15,376 bases of DNA from Pseudaestuariivita sp. (GTDB lineage Bacteria; Pseudomonadota; Alphaproteobacteria; Rhodobacterales; Rhodobacteraceae): the NCBI GenBank assembly GCA_020629995.1, contig JAHDCH010000036.1, positions 1 to 15,376 on the forward strand. The letters are read 5' to 3'. The notes under the pieces are model-generated. The model searched no databases. It had not been told where the DNA came from and worked only from the letters and a program-made list of their open reading frames with translations. Below, in pieces: positions 1-8,046 of this stretch (positions within the stretch are counted from its first letter, which is position 1; each line of letters begins with the position of its first letter). The position numbers and the translations under genes are program-made.

Positions 1-971
1 TCCTGCGCGCCTGTCTCAAGCTCGGCCCGCGCCACATCGCCCAGATCCACATCCTCGAGCGTGAGGCCGCGTTCGGTGACCAGATCGTCAAAGGTGACCT
101 CGCCCGCATCAAGGCGCGCGCGTGCCGCTTCGGCGGCGGACGCATCCAGATAGGCCAGGCGTTCCACAAGACGGCGTTCGGGCTGGTTGTAGGTGTCCGA
201 GCGTTCTTCGTAGATGGCGCGCAGCTCGTCCTCGGGGGTGTCGATTTCGTCCAGCAGCATGTCGGGCGTCAGCCAGGCATAGGTGATGGCGCGTGTTTCG
301 GGACGGGTGAACAGCGCGGGGTTTTCGTCGTAGAAGGTGCGCAGGGTGGCCGCGTCCGGTTCGGGCAGCGGCTCGGCCAGTTCGGTTGCGCCGAGACGCG
401 CCCAGGTAAAGCTGCGCTCTTCGCCGATAAAGGCGACCAGAGCCTGGCCATAGGTGGCCGGCATCGGCGTGCCCGACAAGACGGCGCCTTGCAGCAAGGT
501 GCGGGCGCTTTCGGCGCGCAGGTCTTCTTCGAAGGCGTTTTCGTTCAGGCCGGCGTTTTCCAGGGCAAACCGGTAGGCATCGCGGTCAAATTGGCCGTCG
601 ACGCCCTGAAAGGCGGGAATGTTCAGGATCTGGTCGCGCAGGTTTTCATCGCCGATGGACAGGCCCAGCTCTGCCGCTTCGTGCTCTAGTGCGGCGGTTG
701 TCACCAGCTGTTGCAGCGCGCGCTGATCCAGCCCAAAGGCCTGCGCCTGCTGAAAGGTCACAGGCTGGCCGGTCTGGGCCTGAAATGCCTGCATTTCGCT
801 GCGGATCCCGCGCACATACTCCTGCACGCCGATCTTGCGGTCGCCAACCGATCCGATGGTGGTCACCGTGCCGCCAAGGCCCGACGCGCCAAAGCCGATC
901 ATCGCAAAGCACAAGAGGCCGACGATGATCCAGACAAAGGTCTTGGACATGGATTTGGTCGCTGACGCCAT
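1..971 (-). CDS. PpiD-like peptidyl-prolyl cis-trans isomerase (SurA_N type), 3' end outside window
   Basis: Only the first 323 codons are in the window; the reading frame is open to the left edge. The product starts MASATKSMSKTFVWIIVGLL, with a short cytoplasmic stretch and one membrane segment at about residues 9-32. A periplasmic region resembling the SurA/PpiD N-terminal chaperone domain follows. The last visible part (from about residue 255) looks like the start of a parvulin-type rotamase domain. Family knowledge: PpiD proteins are inner-membrane-anchored periplasmic folding factors that help newly exported proteins fold. The start is the ATG 71 nt from the end of the neighbouring aminotransferase gene. 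It appears to be a housekeeping gene unrelated to the sugar-acid operon. The family call is firm; catalytic activity cannot be judged because the domain is cut. Confidence 0.85.
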   Translation of the reverse strand, partial: MASATKSMSKTFVWIIVGLLCFAMIGFGASGLGGTVTTIGSVGDRKIGVQEYVRGIRSEMQAFQAQTGQPVTFQQAQAFGLDQRALQQLVTTAALEHEAAELGLSIGDENLRDQILNIPAFQGVDGQFDRDAYRFALENAGLNENAFEEDLRAESARTLLQGAVLSGTPMPATYGQALVAFIGEERSFTWARLGATELAEPLPEPDAATLRTFYDENPALFTRPETRAITYAWLTPDMLLDEIDTPEDELRAIYEERSDTYNQPERRLVERLAYLDASAAEAARARLDAGEVTFDDLVTERGLTLEDVDLGDVARAELETGAQ

Positions 972-1042
972 GGGATGTGCCTGCCTGTTGAATACACTGT
1001 TTAGGGGTGTCTACTTGGGTGCAGGCCGGTGGGCAAGCGCGG

Positions 1043-2209
1043 TTAGAGCCTGACCTGCGCAAGCCGGCCAAACAGATCCTCCAGCCCGGCGCTGTCCATG
1101 TTGGCAAAGGCCACGCGCAGGTGGCGTTCCGCCTCGGCATCACCATCCGGGGCAAACATCGTGCCCGGCAGGCACAGGATCGCGTGTGCGTCCAGAAGAT
1201 GCCGCGCGACTTGCGTTGCGCCTGCCTCAAACGGGTGGCGCAGATAGGCGAAATAGCCACCCAACCCGGCCAGCTGCCAGCCGTGCGATTGGATAATGGG
1301 CATCAGCCGGGCGACCTCGGCGCGGCGGCTCAGCAGCAGGTCGCGCTCTTCGCTCAGCCATTGGCGCATCTCGGTCATGCCGAACAGGGCAGCTTTCTGG
1401 CCCAGCGGGGTTGGGCAGATGGTCACCGTGTCGATGAACCGCGCCGCCTCGTCCAGCCGCGCGGGCGCGGTGATCAGCGCACCGATGCGGTGGCCGGTCA
1501 GGTGGTAGGATTTGGAAAAGCTGTAGAGGTGGATCAGCACTTCGTCCCAGGCATCGCGCGTGAACAGGTCATGCGGCGCGCCGGGGGCGCTGTGAAAATC
1601 GCGGTAGGTCTCATCCACGATCAGCTTGATCCCATGCTTTTCGGCCAGATCGTAGAACGCGCCGATCAGAGCGGGCGGGTATTCGGCGCCCGTGGGATTG
1701 TTGGGTGTGACAAGAACGATGGCACGGGTGCGCGGGGTGATGCGCGTGGCGGCCTCGGCCGGATCGGGCAGCATGTCGGCGCCCGTGGGCAGGGGCACCG
1801 TGCCGACCCCGGCCATATCCAGCCACATGCGGTGATTGAAATACCACGGCAACGGCAGGATCACCTCATCCCCCGGCGCGCACAGGGACGCCAGCGCGGC
1901 GACGAAAGCCTGATTGCAGCCCGAGGTCAGGCCGACGTGATCGGCGGTGATGGTGCCTCCGTAGATGCCCATCGTCGTGTCGGCCAGCGCCGCGCGCACC
2001 TCGCGCAGGCCCCAGTTGCCGGTGTATTTGTGAGCCGCATCGTCGTGCAGCATCAGATCGGCCATATGGGCGCGCATGGCCTGCGGCGGAGGATCGGCGG
2101 GTGCGGCCTGCGCGCAGTTCAGCAGCGGCAGGTCACTGGGCTTGCGCGAATCAAGCCAGCGATACGCCTCGGTCACCGGAGAGGAAAAAGTGCGCGACGT
2201 CAGCGACAT
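1043..2209 (-). CDS. class I/II PLP-dependent aminotransferase
   Basis: A 388-residue fold-type I aminotransferase, normal length for the family. The PLP lysine is K233 in SFSKSYHLTGHRIG. Other landmarks are TPNNPTG at 168-174, the cofactor aspartate D199 in IVDET, R241 after the lysine motif, and R365 (HLRVAF) as the likely substrate carboxylate-binding arginine. It transfers an amino group between an amino acid and a 2-oxo acid; the exact substrate cannot be read from the sequence. The ATG at 2209 was chosen because the family-like sequence begins with MSLTSRTF and a purine-rich AAGG lies upstream. A longer in-frame start would run into the gene upstream (gpt). It lies 11 nt downstream of gpt and may be co-transcribed with it. 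Confidence 0.88.
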   Translation of the reverse strand: MSLTSRTFSSPVTEAYRWLDSRKPSDLPLLNCAQAAPADPPPQAMRAHMADLMLHDDAAHKYTGNWGLREVRAALADTTMGIYGGTITADHVGLTSGCNQAFVAALASLCAPGDEVILPLPWYFNHRMWLDMAGVGTVPLPTGADMLPDPAEAATRITPRTRAIVLVTPNNPTGAEYPPALIGAFYDLAEKHGIKLIVDETYRDFHSAPGAPHDLFTRDAWDEVLIHLYSFSKSYHLTGHRIGALITAPARLDEAARFIDTVTICPTPLGQKAALFGMTEMRQWLSEERDLLLSRRAEVARLMPIIQSHGWQLAGLGGYFAYLRHPFEAGATQVARHLLDAHAILCLPGTMFAPDGDAEAERHLRVAFANMDSAGLEDLFGRLAQVRL

Positions 2210-2220
2210 ATGGCGCGGCC

Positions 2221-2721
2221 TTAATCCGTTCCGCGGTATGGCTCGACATATTGCAGAGCCATGTCCCAGGGAAAGAAGATCCACGTGTCCTGGCTGACTT
2301 CGGTGATGAAAGTGTGGACCTGCGGGCGGCCTTGCGGCTTGGCGTAGACGGTCGCGATATGGGCGCTCGGCATTTCTTTGGCGACCACCTCGAGCGTGCG
2401 GCCCGTGTCGACCAGATCATCGACCACCAAGACGCCGGTGCCGTCGCCCACGATCTCCATGTCCGGGGATTTGATGATGCGCGGCTCGGATTGGGTCTGG
2501 TGGTTGTAGGATTTGATGCTGATCGTATCCACGGTGCGGATGTCCAGTTCGCGCGCGACGATCATCGCAGGGGCCATGCCGCCCCGCGTGATGGCGACCA
2601 CCGCCTTCCAGCCGCCTTCGGGCGCGTCATCCTGCAAACGCCAAGCCAGAGCGCGCGCGTCGCGGTGCAGCTGATCCCAGCTGACATGGAAACCCTTTTC
2701 GTGGGGCAGGCGGTCGGTCAT
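2221..2721 (-). CDS. gpt: xanthine phosphoribosyltransferase
   Basis: A 166-residue type I phosphoribosyltransferase. The PRPP-binding motif [13 protein letters not shown] is at residues 97-109, the RGG loop at 46-48, and an aromatic stretch WIFFPW at 147-152 fits the purine-stacking end of Gpt proteins. Family role: salvage of xanthine and guanine to XMP and GMP with PRPP, cytoplasmic or membrane-associated. An in-frame ATG 39 nt further upstream exists. The start at 2721 is preferred because AAGGA sits about 8 nt before it and [17 protein letters not shown] is a typical N terminus for alphaproteobacterial Gpt. There are 70 nt between it and the transporter gene upstream, so it probably marks the edge of the accessory operon. 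Confidence 0.92.
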   Translation of the reverse strand: MTDRLPHEKGFHVSWDQLHRDARALAWRLQDDAPEGGWKAVVAITRGGMAPAMIVARELDIRTVDTISIKSYNHQTQSEPRIIKSPDMEIVGDGTGVLVVDDLVDTGRTLEVVAKEMPSAHIATVYAKPQGRPQVHTFITEVSQDTWIFFPWDMALQYVEPYRGTD

Positions 2722-2791
2722 GGCGGCGTCCTTCGTCTTGGCAGGCTTTGCCCCGTTCATACGCGGCCCCGGGCGCCTAGAAAAGCCTTTC

Positions 2792-3679
2792 TCATGCCGT
2801 GCGGCCGCGCCGCCACCAGATGATCAGGCCTGAGGCCACGATGATTGCCGCGCCCACCAGCGTCAGCGCGTCCGGCACATCGCCAAAGACCAGATAGCCC
2901 GCGACCGTCAGGTACAGCATGAACGAATAGGTGTAGGGCATCAGCGTGTTGGCCGGGGCATAGGCATGCGCGCGGGTGTAGACCTCGTGCCCGGCCCAGC
3001 CCCAAAGGCCCAACAACACCATCACCGCCCATTCAAAGCCGGTTGCGGGCCAGACCCATGTGGCGATGGCAAAAGGTAACAGCGCTAGAGTGCCGATCAC
3101 GCCCATGTAGACCTGCATCGTCTCGGCCGCGACGATGCCCGACAGCTTGCGCGTTATGATCGAATAAAGCGCCAGCGCTGCCGCGTTGTGCAGGCTGAGC
3201 AGCATCGCCCAGTGGAACGCCGCGCCCCCCGGGCGGATCACCACCAGAACACCGGCAAAGCCGAGCATGATTGCAAACCACCGCCACGGGCCGACCCGTT
3301 CGCCCAGCAAGGGCCAGGACAGCGCGCAAACGATCACAGGCGCCGAAAACATGATCGCCGAGGTCACCGTCAGCGGCAGATAGGTGATGGCGATAAAGTT
3401 GAACGCGGTCGAGGCCACCAACAGGTAGGTGCGCAAAAGCACGAGCCCCAGGTGATCGGTGGCGAAACGGTCCCGGCTCCACCCGCCACGCCCGATCAGC
3501 ACGGTCGAGATCAGCCCATGCCCCACATAGCGCATGAACGACAATTGCAGCGCGCTGAGACCGACACTGGCCAGCCATTTGGCGGAGGTGTCGATAAAGG
3601 CAAACAGCAGGTAGGCCGCCAGCATCATCACGATGCCCAGCGGCGCATTGTCACTGTTGGCCCGGGCGGCGAGGCTCAC
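2792..3679 (-). CDS. EamA/DMT-superfamily transporter
   Basis: A 295-residue, very hydrophobic protein with about ten predicted membrane segments arranged as two EamA repeats. The first repeat ends in [11 protein letters not shown] followed by [12 protein letters not shown]; the second ends with [22 protein letters not shown] proteins are inner-membrane carriers, often exporters of amino acids or metabolites; the direction and substrate are unknown here. The proposed start is a GTG at 3679, one base after the stop codon of the upstream dehydrogenase, with AAGGGC about 5 nt before it. A longer ATG start at 3751 would overlap the upstream gene by 71 nt and add a non-hydrophobic tail unlike the family. 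The tight junction implies co-translation with the YihU-like dehydrogenase. Confidence 0.86.
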   Translation of the reverse strand: MSLAARANSDNAPLGIVMMLAAYLLFAFIDTSAKWLASVGLSALQLSFMRYVGHGLISTVLIGRGGWSRDRFATDHLGLVLLRTYLLVASTAFNFIAITYLPLTVTSAIMFSAPVIVCALSWPLLGERVGPWRWFAIMLGFAGVLVVIRPGGAAFHWAMLLSLHNAAALALYSIITRKLSGIVAAETMQVYMGVIGTLALLPFAIATWVWPATGFEWAVMVLLGLWGWAGHEVYTRAHAYAPANTLMPYTYSFMLYLTVAGYLVFGDVPDALTLVGAAIIVASGLIIWWRRGRTA

Positions 3680-3680
3680 G

Positions 3681-4568
3681 TCAGCCCTTGGCGCGGCCCG
3701 CGAAGAAATCGACCATGCGCGGCACCATCTCTTCGCCGCGCCCTTCATCAATCGCGGTTTTCAAGGCGCTGAGCGGCGCGTCCGACATCATCGACCCAAA
3801 CCCGGCATCGCTGCACATTTGTGCATAATATCCAACGTCTTTTGCGGCGTTCTTGATGCTGAAGGCCAGTTTTTGATCGTCTCCGTCCAGGCCATAGGCG
3901 GCGATAAAATCCATCATCCCGTTGTGCAGCGGCCCGGCGGCGATCACGTCATAGACCATCTTGCGATCCACGCCGGCCACATCCGCCATGGCAAAGGCTT
4001 CGGCCATGCCGTTGGCGATGCATTGCGCGAAAAAGTTGTTGATCAGCTTGATCGTATGCCCCGATCCCAGCGCGCCAAGGTGAAAGACATTCTCGCCCAG
4101 ATCATCCAGCACCGGTTTGACCTTGTCATAGGTCGCCTTGTCGCCCGAGCACATCAGGTTGATCTTGCCCTCGATCGCGTGGGACGGCGTGCGCCCGATG
4201 GGGCTGTCCAGCATCTGGGCACCGGTCGCGGCGACCTCCTGGCCCAGAGCGCGGGTCGAGCCGGGCAGAGACGTGCCAAAGTCGATCACCACCTTGCCGG
4301 GGGCCAGTCCTGCGATCACGCCATCCGCGCCGCGCATCCGGGCTTCGACATTGGCGGTGGTGTCGACACAGATCATCGTGATGTCGCTGGCCTCTGCCAC
4401 CACGCGGGCGGTGGTGACTTCGGTCGCGCCACGCGCAACAGCGGCGTCAACGGCGGCGCGGCTGCGGTTGGCGATCACGGTCAGCTCATAACCCAGAGAC
4501 TGCAGGCGCGTGACCATGGCCGCGCCCATAAGGCCCAGTCCGATGAATCCGATGGTGGGTTTGGGCAT
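3681..4568 (-). CDS. beta-hydroxyacid dehydrogenase family oxidoreductase, YihU-like GRT motif
   Basis: A 295-residue NAD(P)-dependent enzyme of the 3-hydroxyisobutyrate/tartronate-semialdehyde reductase family. It has the Rossmann motif GLGLMG at 10-15 and the catalytic lysine K174 in HTIKLINNFF. The substrate-binding loop, usually DAPVSGG, reads DSPIGRTPSH at 121-130, so G125-R126-T127 replace SGG. From memory, E. coli YihU (sulfolactaldehyde reductase) has PVGRTSANA here and KLINNY at the lysine, and its GRT arginine has been linked to sulfonate recognition. That places this protein in the YihU-like branch, with a possible small sulfonated or otherwise anionic aldehyde substrate; this is inference. 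AAGGAG lies 8 nt before the ATG. The gene is 10 nt after the oxygenase gene upstream and one base before the EamA gene. Confidence 0.88.
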   Translation of the reverse strand: MPKPTIGFIGLGLMGAAMVTRLQSLGYELTVIANRSRAAVDAAVARGATEVTTARVVAEASDITMICVDTTANVEARMRGADGVIAGLAPGKVVIDFGTSLPGSTRALGQEVAATGAQMLDSPIGRTPSHAIEGKINLMCSGDKATYDKVKPVLDDLGENVFHLGALGSGHTIKLINNFFAQCIANGMAEAFAMADVAGVDRKMVYDVIAAGPLHNGMMDFIAAYGLDGDDQKLAFSIKNAAKDVGYYAQMCSDAGFGSMMSDAPLSALKTAIDEGRGEEMVPRMVDFFAGRAKG

Positions 4569-4578
4569 GAAAATCTCC

Positions 4579-5466
4579 TTATTTCACAACGTCAAAGGCG
4601 CGTTTCTTGAGGCCTTTTTGAATTTCATAGATCGAGATCGGCACATCCGGTTGCGGTTGCGGGATGCGGATCGGAATGTCCTTGAGCCGCGGCGTCAGCG
4701 TCGGCGTGCCGCACAGCATGCGGCTGTCGTAGTCGGCGATGCCGTCCCAGCGGGTCATCGACCCCATGATGGGAAAGGCGTCGGCGGCCATCATCTCGTA
4801 GAACAGGATGCGGCGCGACCGGTCCGACGCGTTCAGCGACGATCCATGCAAGGCGCGGCCATGGTGAATCGACAAAGAACCCGCAGGTCCAGTCAGTTGC
4901 ACGGCGTCCTTGACGTCCAGCCCATGCTCTTCGGGCAGCATCGCGCCGGCAAAGACGCCATCGACATGGTGGTCGTAAACCGGCCCCTTGTGCGATCCGG
5001 GGAACACCTGAAGCGGGCCGTTTTCAGGCCCCATGTCGTCGATCAGCACCCCGATGGCGAGGATGTCGTCATTGGTATGGGGGTAGAAGGCATAATCCTG
5101 ATGCCATTCTACCGCCGCGCCGTAGCCTGCGGATTTCATGTTCAGCTTGGAGGTATGCAGCCGCAGGTCCGGCCCGATCAGGTCGCGCGCGGGGGCGAGG
5201 ATCAGATCGTCGAACATCAGCTCGCGGAACGTGTCCGAGATCGTATGCGGCAGCTTGATCCTTCGCAGGCGCGGGGCGTCGGGCGTGTGGCTGTCCTCGA
5301 GGTCCAGCCGGTCGTTCGAGGCGGTCATGCCCCGCGCCTCATCCTCAAAGCGCGCGATCTCGGCGCGCAGGCGGACCAGCCAGGTTTCGGGCAGGCGGGC
5401 AGGCAGGACCAGACAGCCGTGCTCGGCGTAGTCTGCGATCTGGGCGTCGGTCAAGGCTTCGGGCAT
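4579..5466 (-). CDS. phytanoyl-CoA dioxygenase (PhyH) family Fe(II)/2-oxoglutarate oxygenase (copy 1)
   Basis: A 295-residue PhyH-family oxygenase. The iron triad is readable: H122 and D124 in EWHQDYAF, and the distal H207 in HHGRALHGS. R218 or R219, in SDRSRRILFY, fits the 2-oxoglutarate carboxylate-binding arginine. Family chemistry: Fe(II)-dependent hydroxylation of a C-H bond coupled to decarboxylation of 2-oxoglutarate. When the hydroxylated carbon carries O, N or S, the group is then lost (oxidative demethylation or desulfonation). The substrate is not predictable. The gene is 16 nt downstream of the Gfo/Idh/MocA gene and 10 nt upstream of the YihU-like dehydrogenase, with AGGAAAGGA before its ATG. 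It resembles the other PhyH protein (8047-8979) only in the metal motifs, so the two are not a recent duplication. Confidence 0.88.
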   Translation of the reverse strand: MPEALTDAQIADYAEHGCLVLPARLPETWLVRLRAEIARFEDEARGMTASNDRLDLEDSHTPDAPRLRRIKLPHTISDTFRELMFDDLILAPARDLIGPDLRLHTSKLNMKSAGYGAAVEWHQDYAFYPHTNDDILAIGVLIDDMGPENGPLQVFPGSHKGPVYDHHVDGVFAGAMLPEEHGLDVKDAVQLTGPAGSLSIHHGRALHGSSLNASDRSRRILFYEMMAADAFPIMGSMTRWDGIADYDSRMLCGTPTLTPRLKDIPIRIPQPQPDVPISIYEIQKGLKKRAFDVVK

Positions 5467-5482
5467 GGGGCGTCCTTTCCTG

Positions 5483-6451
5483 TCAGGTGGCGGTCAGCGC
5501 CTCTTCGATCCTCAGGGCCGCATCCAGCGTCCGTGCGCCATCCTGTGCGGTGATCCGCGGGGTGGCGGCGCCGGTGCAAACGTCGATGAAATGGTCCAGC
5601 TGCGCATCGAGCGGCACGGTTGCCTCGGCGGTCAGCGCGGTGGGCTCGGCCGGGCGCGACCAATCCTGTCCTTGCCACAGCGTCAGCGACGGAAAAGCAA
5701 TCCCGCCGCCGGTGCCGGTGATCCACATCATGTCCTGCCGGGTGGTGCCGATGTTGGGGTTTTCGCCCGTGCCTGCCTCAAACCCCCAGGGGCTGGGGGC
5801 CGTGTCGGCAAAGCTGATCGTGCCGGTGGCACCGCTGGCAAAGCGTAGCGCCACGGCGCCCGATTCCACCCTGGGGCTGCCGCGCAGGCGGGCGCCGGGC
5901 AGGGCGACGATGTCCTCAATATCGCCCATCACGTAGCGCAGCACGTCCAGATCATGCACCAGGTTGATCATCACCGGAGAGCCGCCCGCGCTGCGCCAAT
6001 TGCCTTCGAAATACGGATCGGGTTTGCGCATGGCCCAGATCAGCGTCGCCGTGACCGGCGTGCCGATCCGGCCCGAGACGGCCTGTTGCAAGGCAGCCAG
6101 CGAGGCGTGGTAGCGGCGGTGGTGACCGATCAGGACGGGCACGTTCAGCGCGGACACGCGCGCGGCCTCGTCGCGGGTGGCGGCAATGGGCTTTTCGATC
6201 AGCATGGGCCAGCCGCGCGCGGCGACCGCTTCGGCATGATCGGCATGAAGGCCCGTTGGGGTGGCAATCACAACGCCATCCACCGGAACGTCAACATCCG
6301 CGATGTCGTCAAACCGAGGCGCGCCGCAAGGCGCGATGAGGGCGTTGTTGGGATCAACAAGGCCAGCGAGCGTGCATCGCGGGTGCGCCGCGATCGCCGT
6401 GCAATGGCGCATCCCGATCAGACCGCCGCCCATGACCAGAATCCGGGTCAC
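5483..6451 (-). CDS. Gfo/Idh/MocA-family NAD(P)-dependent oxidoreductase
   Basis: A 322-residue protein with an N-terminal Rossmann fold (VMGGGLIG, residues 6-13), the family signature EKP at 86-88, and the substrate-domain motif GGSPVMINLVHDLD at 156-169. Members oxidise or reduce hydroxyl groups on sugars, inositols and sugar acids. H166 of the usual catalytic Asp-His pair is present, but the position of the aspartate (four before the histidine) is I162. That variant occurs in a subset of the family. The start is a GTG at 6451 whose GTGA overlaps the stop codon of the dehydratase gene (4 nt), implying translational coupling. Beside a sugar-acid dehydratase, a role as sugar or sugar-acid dehydrogenase is likely; the substrate is unknown. 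Confidence 0.88.
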   Translation of the reverse strand: MTRILVMGGGLIGMRHCTAIAAHPRCTLAGLVDPNNALIAPCGAPRFDDIADVDVPVDGVVIATPTGLHADHAEAVAARGWPMLIEKPIAATRDEAARVSALNVPVLIGHHRRYHASLAALQQAVSGRIGTPVTATLIWAMRKPDPYFEGNWRSAGGSPVMINLVHDLDVLRYVMGDIEDIVALPGARLRGSPRVESGAVALRFASGATGTISFADTAPSPWGFEAGTGENPNIGTTRQDMMWITGTGGGIAFPSLTLWQGQDWSRPAEPTALTAEATVPLDAQLDHFIDVCTGAATPRITAQDGARTLDAALRIEEALTAT

Positions 6452-7950
6452 ATCGTCGCTCCAATCTGCCAGGGGACAAATTCATAGTCGCCCAATCCCT
6501 GCGCTTCGGATTTCGACGTCTCGCCCGAGGCCACGCGAAGGAACAGATCGTAAATCTCGCGGCCCTTGTCCTCGAGACTGACACCGCCGGTCAGCATGTC
6601 GCCTGCGTTGACGTCCATGTCTTCGGTCATGCGGGTGTACATTTCGGTGTTGGTCGCCACCTTGATCGTCGGGCTGGGTTTGCTGCCAAAGGCCGATCCC
6701 CGCCCGGTGGTAAAACAGACCAGAGTGCAGCCCCCCGCGATCTGCCCTGTGACCGAGGCCGGATCGTATCCGGGGCTGTCCATGAAGGTGAAGCCGGACG
6801 CAGTGACAGGCTCGGCATATTTGTAGACACCGTTCAGAGGCGTCGTGCCGCCCTTGGCCGCCGCGCCCAGCGATTTTTCCAGGATCGTGGTCAGACCGCC
6901 CGCCTTGTTGCCGGGCGAGGGGTTGTTGTCCATCGAGCCACGGTTGCGGGCGGTATAATCCTCCCACCAGCGGATCAGCCCGACCAGCTTTTCGCCGATC
7001 TCGGGGCTGGCGGCGCGGGCGGTCAGCAGGTGTTCGGCGCCGTAGATCTCGGGCGTTTCAGCCAGAACGCCGGTGCCGCCCTGCGCCGCGATCAGGTCGC
7101 AGGCATAGCCCAAAGCCGGGTTGGCGGTGATGCCCGACCACGCGTCAGACCCGCCGCATTGCAAGGCGACCTTCAGCGCCGAAACCGGGCAAGGGGTGCG
7201 CGTGGCCGCATTGGCGAGGGGCAGCATCGCTTCGACTTTGGCGATCCCCGCCGCGACCGTGCGGCGCAGGCCGGCGACGTTCTGGATGTTCATGGTCTGG
7301 AACAGCGGGCCTTGCTTCAGGCCATAGGCCTCGAGCAGCCAGTCGATCTGGTTCATCTCGCACCCGAGGCCAACCATCAAAACGCCTGCGTGGTTCGGAT
7401 GGCGGGCATAGCCCCACATGACACGCTGAAGCGCTTCGAAGCCTTCTCCATCGCCGCCCATGCCGCAGCCGGTCCCGTGCACAAAGGCGACGACGCCGTC
7501 GACGTTGGGATAGGGCGCAAGCCGTTCGGGAGTAAAATGTGCCGCGATCTGGCGCGCGGCGGTGGCCGAGCAGTTCACCGAGGTGACGATGGCGATGTAG
7601 TTGCGGGTGCCCACGCTGCCGTTGCCGCGAAGATAGCCCATGAACGTGTCACCCGAGGCGGCCGGGGCCGGGCGCAGATTGGTGCCGTACTCATAGGCCT
7701 GATCGGTGTTGCGGAATTCGGTGTTGTGGGTGTGGACGTGATCGCCCGGTGCAATGTCCGACGCGGCATAGCCAATCACCTGAGCATATTTGCGCAAGGG
7801 CCGACCGGCCGAGATCGCCTCGGTCGCGATCTTGTGGCCTGACGGGATCAGCGCCGTGGTGCGGGTGCCCTCGACCGGGTGGCCAGCTTCCAGAGTGCGG
7901 GTGGCGGTGACGACAGTGTCGGAAGGGTCAAGGCGGATCGTGTCGGTCAT
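6448..7950 (-). CDS. UxaA/GarD-family sugar-acid dehydratase (altronate dehydratase-like)
   Basis: A 500-residue protein, full length for the family (E. coli UxaA is about 495). It joins an N-terminal SAF domain (about residues 10-95) to the large UxaA catalytic region. Recognisable family motifs are GNGSVGTRNYIAIVTSVNCS at 109-128, QCGGSDAWSGITANPALG at 264-281, ETPEIYGAEH at 298-307, DNNPSPGNKAGGL at 341-353 and FTTGRGSAFGSKPSP at 413-427. Family members are Fe(II)-dependent dehydratases that turn aldonates or aldarates (altronate, galactarate) into 2-keto-3-deoxy acids. Sulfolactate sulfo-lyase SuyAB is a split relative, and the present protein is unsplit. The ATG at 7950 has no good Shine-Dalgarno sequence and sits 24 nt after a large palindromic repeat. 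Altronate itself is not assured, because uronate isomerase and altronate/mannonate oxidoreductase genes are absent here. Confidence 0.9.
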   Translation of the reverse strand: MTDTIRLDPSDTVVTATRTLEAGHPVEGTRTTALIPSGHKIATEAISAGRPLRKYAQVIGYAASDIAPGDHVHTHNTEFRNTDQAYEYGTNLRPAPAASGDTFMGYLRGNGSVGTRNYIAIVTSVNCSATAARQIAAHFTPERLAPYPNVDGVVAFVHGTGCGMGGDGEGFEALQRVMWGYARHPNHAGVLMVGLGCEMNQIDWLLEAYGLKQGPLFQTMNIQNVAGLRRTVAAGIAKVEAMLPLANAATRTPCPVSALKVALQCGGSDAWSGITANPALGYACDLIAAQGGTGVLAETPEIYGAEHLLTARAASPEIGEKLVGLIRWWEDYTARNRGSMDNNPSPGNKAGGLTTILEKSLGAAAKGGTTPLNGVYKYAEPVTASGFTFMDSPGYDPASVTGQIAGGCTLVCFTTGRGSAFGSKPSPTIKVATNTEMYTRMTEDMDVNAGDMLTGGVSLEDKGREIYDLFLRVASGETSKSEAQGLGDYEFVPWQIGATM

Positions 7951-7974
7951 GGCGTTGGTCTTTGTTGGAATGAC

Positions 7975-8046
7975 GATGGGTGGCGAGCACCCATCCTACG
8001 GCTCAGGGTCGCGCGCGGCCGCGTAGGATGGGTGATTTCACCCATC
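7975..8046. repeat. composite palindromic (REP/MITE-like) element between oxygenase and dehydratase genes
   Basis: Two inverted copies of a short unit flank a 21-nt GC-rich centre (8001-8021). Each unit is GATGGGTG, a 4-5 nt loop, then CACCCATCCTACG. The inner arms CACCCATCCTACG (7988-8000) and CGTAGGATGGGTG (8022-8034) match perfectly over 13 bp. Each unit can also fold on itself: GATGGGTG at 7975-7982 with CACCCATC at 7988-7995, and 8027-8034 with 8039-8046. The element starts directly after the stop codon of the PhyH gene and ends 24 nt before the dehydratase ATG. It could attenuate transcription or protect mRNA ends; a mobile, repeated origin is inference. Confidence 0.75.

Noticed and set aside
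972..1042. Possible terminator or promoter between the aminotransferase and ppiD genes
   Set aside because: Only a weak 5-bp stem without a T-run and a poor TTGCCC/TAGACA pair were found; neither is convincing enough to annotate.
1007..2224. Plus-strand open frame of about 400 codons opposite the aminotransferase
   Set aside because: The minus strand encodes an aminotransferase with all catalytic motifs. The plus-strand product has low-complexity Arg/Gln/Gly composition and no recognisable family.
3681..3751. Longer ATG start for the EamA transporter at 3751
   Set aside because: It would overlap the upstream dehydrogenase by 71 nt and add a 24-residue Arg/Ser/Ala-rich leader. The GTG at 3679 has a well-placed AAGGGC and fits the operon junction.
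6448..7950. Sulfolactate sulfo-lyase SuyAB
   Set aside because: SuyA and SuyB are separate small and large proteins, while this is one full-length SAF plus UxaA fusion with strong altronate/galactarate dehydratase motifs. It remains only a distant relative.
7975..8046. CRISPR repeats or an insertion-sequence end
   Set aside because: There are only two inverted units with no regular spacers and no transposase or target-site duplication. A REP/MITE-like palindrome fits better.
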